The notes beneath the pieces are model-generated. The model searched no databases, was not told the origin of the DNA, and saw only the letters and a program-made list of their open reading frames with translations. Positions 60,588-64,000 of a stretch of DNA of 64,000 bases are shown piece by piece; the stretch's first letter is position 1, and each line of letters begins with the position of its first letter. This stretch comes from Chalara sp. BL73 (lineage: Eukaryota; Ascomycota; Leotiomycetes; Helotiales): assembly GCA_918026815.1 (NCBI GenBank), contig CAKJVC010000001.1, forward strand, positions 186,001 to 250,000. The letters run 5' to 3'. The translations under genes were made by a program, and so were the position numbers.

Positions 60588-61740
60588 ATGTAGCAATACC
60601 AAAGAAAGATGAATAACGAGATCTTGAACTATTGAACTTTCTATAAATGAAACTAATATTAACGTAAAGTTATGGCGAAATGGCAGACTCTTTTTGCCCA
60701 AATTCTTTTCCAAGCATATCACTACAATAACCTGACCAACAGAAGATGAGGGCTAACTCCATGTCGCCATCATACTACTCCTAAGATATGCTGCTCCAAG
60801 GTTACTGAATGATCCCCGGAAGGGGGATTGGAAAATCGTCCCTTTTGTCATCCATGGTGATGTATGGAACGGAAATTTCTGCCCTGCTGTCGATACTTGA
60901 AAGCTCTATCTTTTCGACCCTAGCGGCCATTATGCTCACTACGAAATGGAGTTCGCACTGTGGAGAACACAACATCATCGCATGCACGAGAGAGACTACT
61001 GTGATGCCTAATTCAGCAAATGTCCCCCAAGTGAGCTGGCTGAGAAATTCGAAGACGGAGTGCTCCTTTATACATTAAAGCCGTGTCCGATATACTCTTC
61101 GATGGTTCCTGATCATATTTCTGTGGCACTTACACCCCAATGACTGATTACTAGTAAAAATGGTGCTTGCCAATTAAGGTTGCTTCTGGAGAAGTATCGC
61201 CCAGCAGGGGGTTACAGAAGGTAAGCACTTGTGGGTTACAGAATATCTTCCGGAAATTGCGAGCCTCATTGATGCGCGGAAGTGAACGCTGGATACGAGA
61301 TAAATCCTTAGAGAACGCTTTACGGTGGCTGGGATTTTTACTTTGCTTTTTTGTTTTGCAGACCTTACTTTGCAACAGCTTTGGGATATTGGTAAAGGGT
61401 AGGCATTTCCCTTTTCACTGCTGGTAGCCTATGAGATTGGAGTTCTAGGAGTAAAAAGAAAGAGAGTAAAATGACTGGGAATGGAGACGGTGTGGTTGTG
61501 CAGAGAAGTGAGTGGCAGGCCTGGTATTAATGCACACCCCACGATAGTCTAAATTTAAAAGTTTTAGGATTACTATACTAACAGCTTCCTTTTTACACTA
61601 TGCAATACGCACGAGCGAAAAATAGGATGATTAATATGCGATACGAAGCAAAACCGTAGTAGTTGCTAACCAGTGCCATCCTCGCGCCATTGACTCTGTG
61701 TAAGGGTGATTTTTCCCATAGAGTTCGCCCAATATCTAAA
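60588..61740. other. Intergenic region with a 92-codon minus-strand open frame (60802-61077)
   Basis: The only protein-like stretch is on the minus strand, open from a TAA to the stop at 60802. It reads EHSVFEFLSQLTWGTFAELG and VEKIELSSIDSRAEISVPYI with a natural-looking composition, but the first ATG comes late (60987). It could be a lost gene fragment or a terminal exon. No family is recognised. Confidence 0.35.
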
Positions 61741-62710
61741 GCACTATTCCATTAATGCCAGTCTTTGATTCCACATGCGCTAGTCCCGACCTCGCATACT
61801 CTCCCAAACGCTTAATCTTAAGCAGCACCAGCGCGTTCACAAAACTCCCCTCATCATATAGAAAAAGTAGCAGAATATCTGCATCCTCACGAAGCCCTAA
61901 TATCCAGCGTCACTGTCCCAATATCAGTTCCATCCTTCACTTGGAGGTCTCGCCATCCACGTCGCGGTGCATCACCAGGGTCAACAATGGTCACCTCTCT
62001 TACCTAGCCTTTTATCTCAAGCCACATGTGCTTTAATTATATGTTCGAATGAGTCTACTGGCAGGACGGGAGTCGGGATCCCACCACCAACCATAGCTAT
62101 ACCAGGCGCCAACCCAAGTATCTGTATCATATCTCATTGTGGGAATGGGATACTTGAACTTTCTCCACTCTCTGATATCATCTGCTCCTCTGATTTCGCT
62201 TTCTATTCTCTTTTCGCTGTATTCGATGTAAAGACCTCCTTCTCCGTGCCCCTTTCCTTTTGATGGGTAAGATCCAGATTTCCCGTTTGAGTGGCCAATT
62301 CATTCGAGTCCCTTTGGTTTCAGTCCTCCCAGGGATCTCTCTGTAAGCAAAGCTGAAAGTGTTCTCTGGTTCATCTCCGCCAGTGCCAGTGGGGACGTTA
62401 CGAGGCATAGTCCTTCCGTGCACGAAATCAACGTCATGAGCGCCTATATTCTTTAGCGTTTCTAGCTGGTATATAGTATGGGCCTGGTTACGCTGGCTGG
62501 CTCGAAAGATTGCCGCATAAACGGAATGCTGGTCAGTGAGAATGCAAAAGGCAAGGTAGAGTCAAGATGCTCCATCTTCGTGCCGACAAGGTCATTAAAG
62601 AACTTTGAGATGCTTCTTGACCATGCTGCAGCCAACTCTTGGGTGGCTGAGGCTGAAACTAGGGCGGCGCTTCGTTTTCTCTGACTTCGGTTCGCTATCA
62701 GCGATCCCAA
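61741..62710 (-). pseudogene. Decayed gene read in several frames
   Basis: Protein-like blocks follow one another on the minus strand in changing frames. Near 62700 is a frame with ATQELAAAWSRSISKFFNDL, and near 62440-62280 one with PENTFSFAYREIPGRTETKG. At about 62260-62050 comes GEGGLYIEYSEKRIESEIRG, continuing EWRKFKYPIPTMRYDTDTWV and AWYSYGWWWDPDSRPASR to a TAA. At about 61985-61900 is EVTIVDPGDAPRRGWRDLQV ending in TGA. From about 61895 a last frame reads DADILLLFLYDEGSFVNALV on to GINGIVL. The breaks are single-base shifts and stops rather than introns. The original family is not recognised. Confidence 0.45.
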
Positions 62711-63626
62711 ATGCCAAACATGTCGCCTTCGAACCCAAAGATTAAACTATGAATCCGACAGGTTGACCTGCAGTAGTTCGCGGGCTCCGTCCGACCCAGC
62801 AAAGTTTCCTAGCTTTTGCATGCCACTAAATCCGTGCCTGAATAACAACCCCACCACTTCTTCAATTGTATTAAAATCTTGGAATTTATTGTGGGAGGGT
62901 GCCTGGATGATGTATTGACAATGGTATTGTTATGCATCGCTACAAGCACGTAAAACTAGCCAATCGCTGGCTGTCATTGGAGGACGCCATGGCTAGCTGT
63001 CCAATGTCGATGATAGAGAAGACTTATTCGTCCGAGATGAGTTGGGTTTCAAGCCAATGCTTTGACATCAGCCATACCGCTGAAATCCAACTCTATTCTA
63101 AGCTATTAGGTCTAGTCTACTTTTGAAAAACATGCATTTGTTCTGATTATCACGTGCCAAAATGTCTCCAGTTGGTCAACGCACATCTTGTTAACTTTCA
63201 TAACATTTAACATTACACGTCAATATAAGAGCCTTATTTATACTATTAAGACTTTTTTTTTATAAAGCCTAAAGCCTCTTAATGCGTATTGCATGATGCA
63301 TTGCACGTGAGCTCAAGTCAGCCTCAGTGTTGCTGGTTTGGCTATTTGGTCCACAAATTTAGTATATAAACTCTCAGCCTATTTTAACCTGAAAAGTTTA
63401 CAAATCGATTAATGTAAAATTTTTTAAAGTATAATACAACAGGATTTTAAACTAACTTATTTCAATTTATATCAAGCTTTTTGCAGCTTTAGCTAAAGTA
63501 GCTACATTACTACACGACTTTCGCTTCGCTGGGATGTCGGTTAAAAATGCCTCTCCATTTTCAGAATGATTTGAGAACCAAAAAAAAAAAGGGTGGTGAA
63601 ATGATACAAAAAAGAAAAGACCTTCA
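62711..63626. other. AT-rich, gene-poor stretch
   Basis: No gene is supported. From about 63.2 kb the base composition is strongly AT-rich with T and A runs, as in repeat-induced-mutation-affected or transposon-derived fungal DNA. I could not identify an element. Confidence 0.4.
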
Positions 63627-63703
63627 AGGTCTCACTGGGAATCGAACCCAGATCCTCAGGAGATTCCACTGAAGAGTGTTCAAAACCTAATGTGCTAACC
63701 ATT
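63627..63703 (-). tRNA. tRNA-Gln (anticodon TTG) with intron, 5' end missing or altered
   Basis: On the minus strand the 3' three quarters of a tRNA are clear. The D-loop/stem part is AATGGTTAGCAC, the anticodon stem TTAGG/CCTGA (one wobble pair) encloses loop TTTTGA-T with anticodon TTG, and an intron of about 18 nt follows position 37. The T arm is CTGGG-TTCGATT-CCCAG and the acceptor 3' strand is TGAGACC with discriminator T. The expected 5' acceptor strand (GGTCTCA) and 5' D-stem are not found. The sequence before AATGG is ATTACCCCAG, which cannot pair. It therefore looks like a 5'-truncated, probably nonfunctional copy. Confidence 0.6.
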
Positions 63704-64000
63704 CTGGGGTAATGTTAGTACCAAATAAGTTTGTGGGATGGGGGGGATAACATACACACCATGAAACCGCTCTAATTGGTTTACAACTTGAGATTTCTGG
63801 TGCTTAAAATTTTAAATATACCTAACAGCAAAAAAATACGTGGCTTGAGCATCGTTCAATCCACAAATACAAATTTACATGTTACGAAGATTGACCACAA
63901 GGAAAATCAAAGGAATGTGCCTATTAAATACAAATCCAACATGCGATAGTCGCATTGAAATTAATTCAGTAGAAGAATAATTGGCCTAAATTCTTTAACC

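Overview
The window looks like nuclear DNA of a filamentous ascomycete (Pezizomycotina). Genes are well separated and lie on both strands. Introns are short (about 41-70 nt), mostly GT-AG, often with a CTAAC-like branch motif just before the acceptor. Several products are typical of this group: a V-ATPase c' subunit, a Rom2-type Rho GEF, a complex I CX9C subunit, a secreted pepsin-type protease and an isovaleryl-CoA dehydrogenase / methylcrotonyl-CoA carboxylase pair. A leotiomycete-like origin is possible, but I cannot prove class or species from sequence alone. For most multi-exon genes below I read the splice sites by hand and checked that the exons sum to an open frame.

Layout. 0.4-6.6 kb: mitochondrial enoyl-thioester reductase (+), mitochondrial GatA amidotransferase (-) and a secreted 5'-nucleotidase-like phosphoesterase (+). 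7.3-10.6 kb: a decayed gene and a secreted aspartic protease (-). 13-18.5 kb: divergent VMA11 (-) and ROM2-like RhoGEF (+). 20.9-26.4 kb: BTB protein (+), amino acid permease (-), GNAT acetyltransferase (-). 27.5-32.8 kb: compact housekeeping block with NUP57 (-), complex I NDUFA8-type subunit (+), PQ-loop vacuolar transporter (-) and an unknown gene interrupted by one amber codon (+). 35-50 kb: GH13 alpha-glucosidase (+), unknown helical protein (-), dual-specificity phosphatase (+), wax-synthase-like acyltransferase (-), Cti6-like PHD protein (-) and a conserved fungal protein (+). 50-57 kb: accessory island with a decayed gene fragment and a 3.8-kb hAT transposon. The transposon has 18-bp terminal inverted repeats and a perfect 8-bp target duplication, and it sits inside the coding sequence of a Ulp1-type cysteine protease gene. 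57-60.6 kb: divergently transcribed leucine-catabolism genes, isovaleryl-CoA dehydrogenase (-) and 3-methylcrotonyl-CoA carboxylase beta (+). 60.6-64 kb: AT-rich, with gene remnants and a 5'-damaged intron-containing tRNA-Gln.

How genes work together. IVD and MCC-beta are consecutive enzymes of mitochondrial leucine breakdown and share a 272-bp promoter holding a perfect inverted repeat. ETR1, GatA and NDUFA8 are mitochondrial, serving lipoate/fatty acid synthesis, mitochondrial translation and respiration. VMA11 and the PQ-loop carrier act at the vacuole: the first belongs to the proton pump and the second to a family that uses the proton gradient to move amino acids.

The most unusual items are the hAT insertion that splits the Ulp1 gene, an in-frame path that would add about 200 residues to GatA through a 41-nt intron, the gene with a single in-frame TAG, and the truncated tRNA-Gln.
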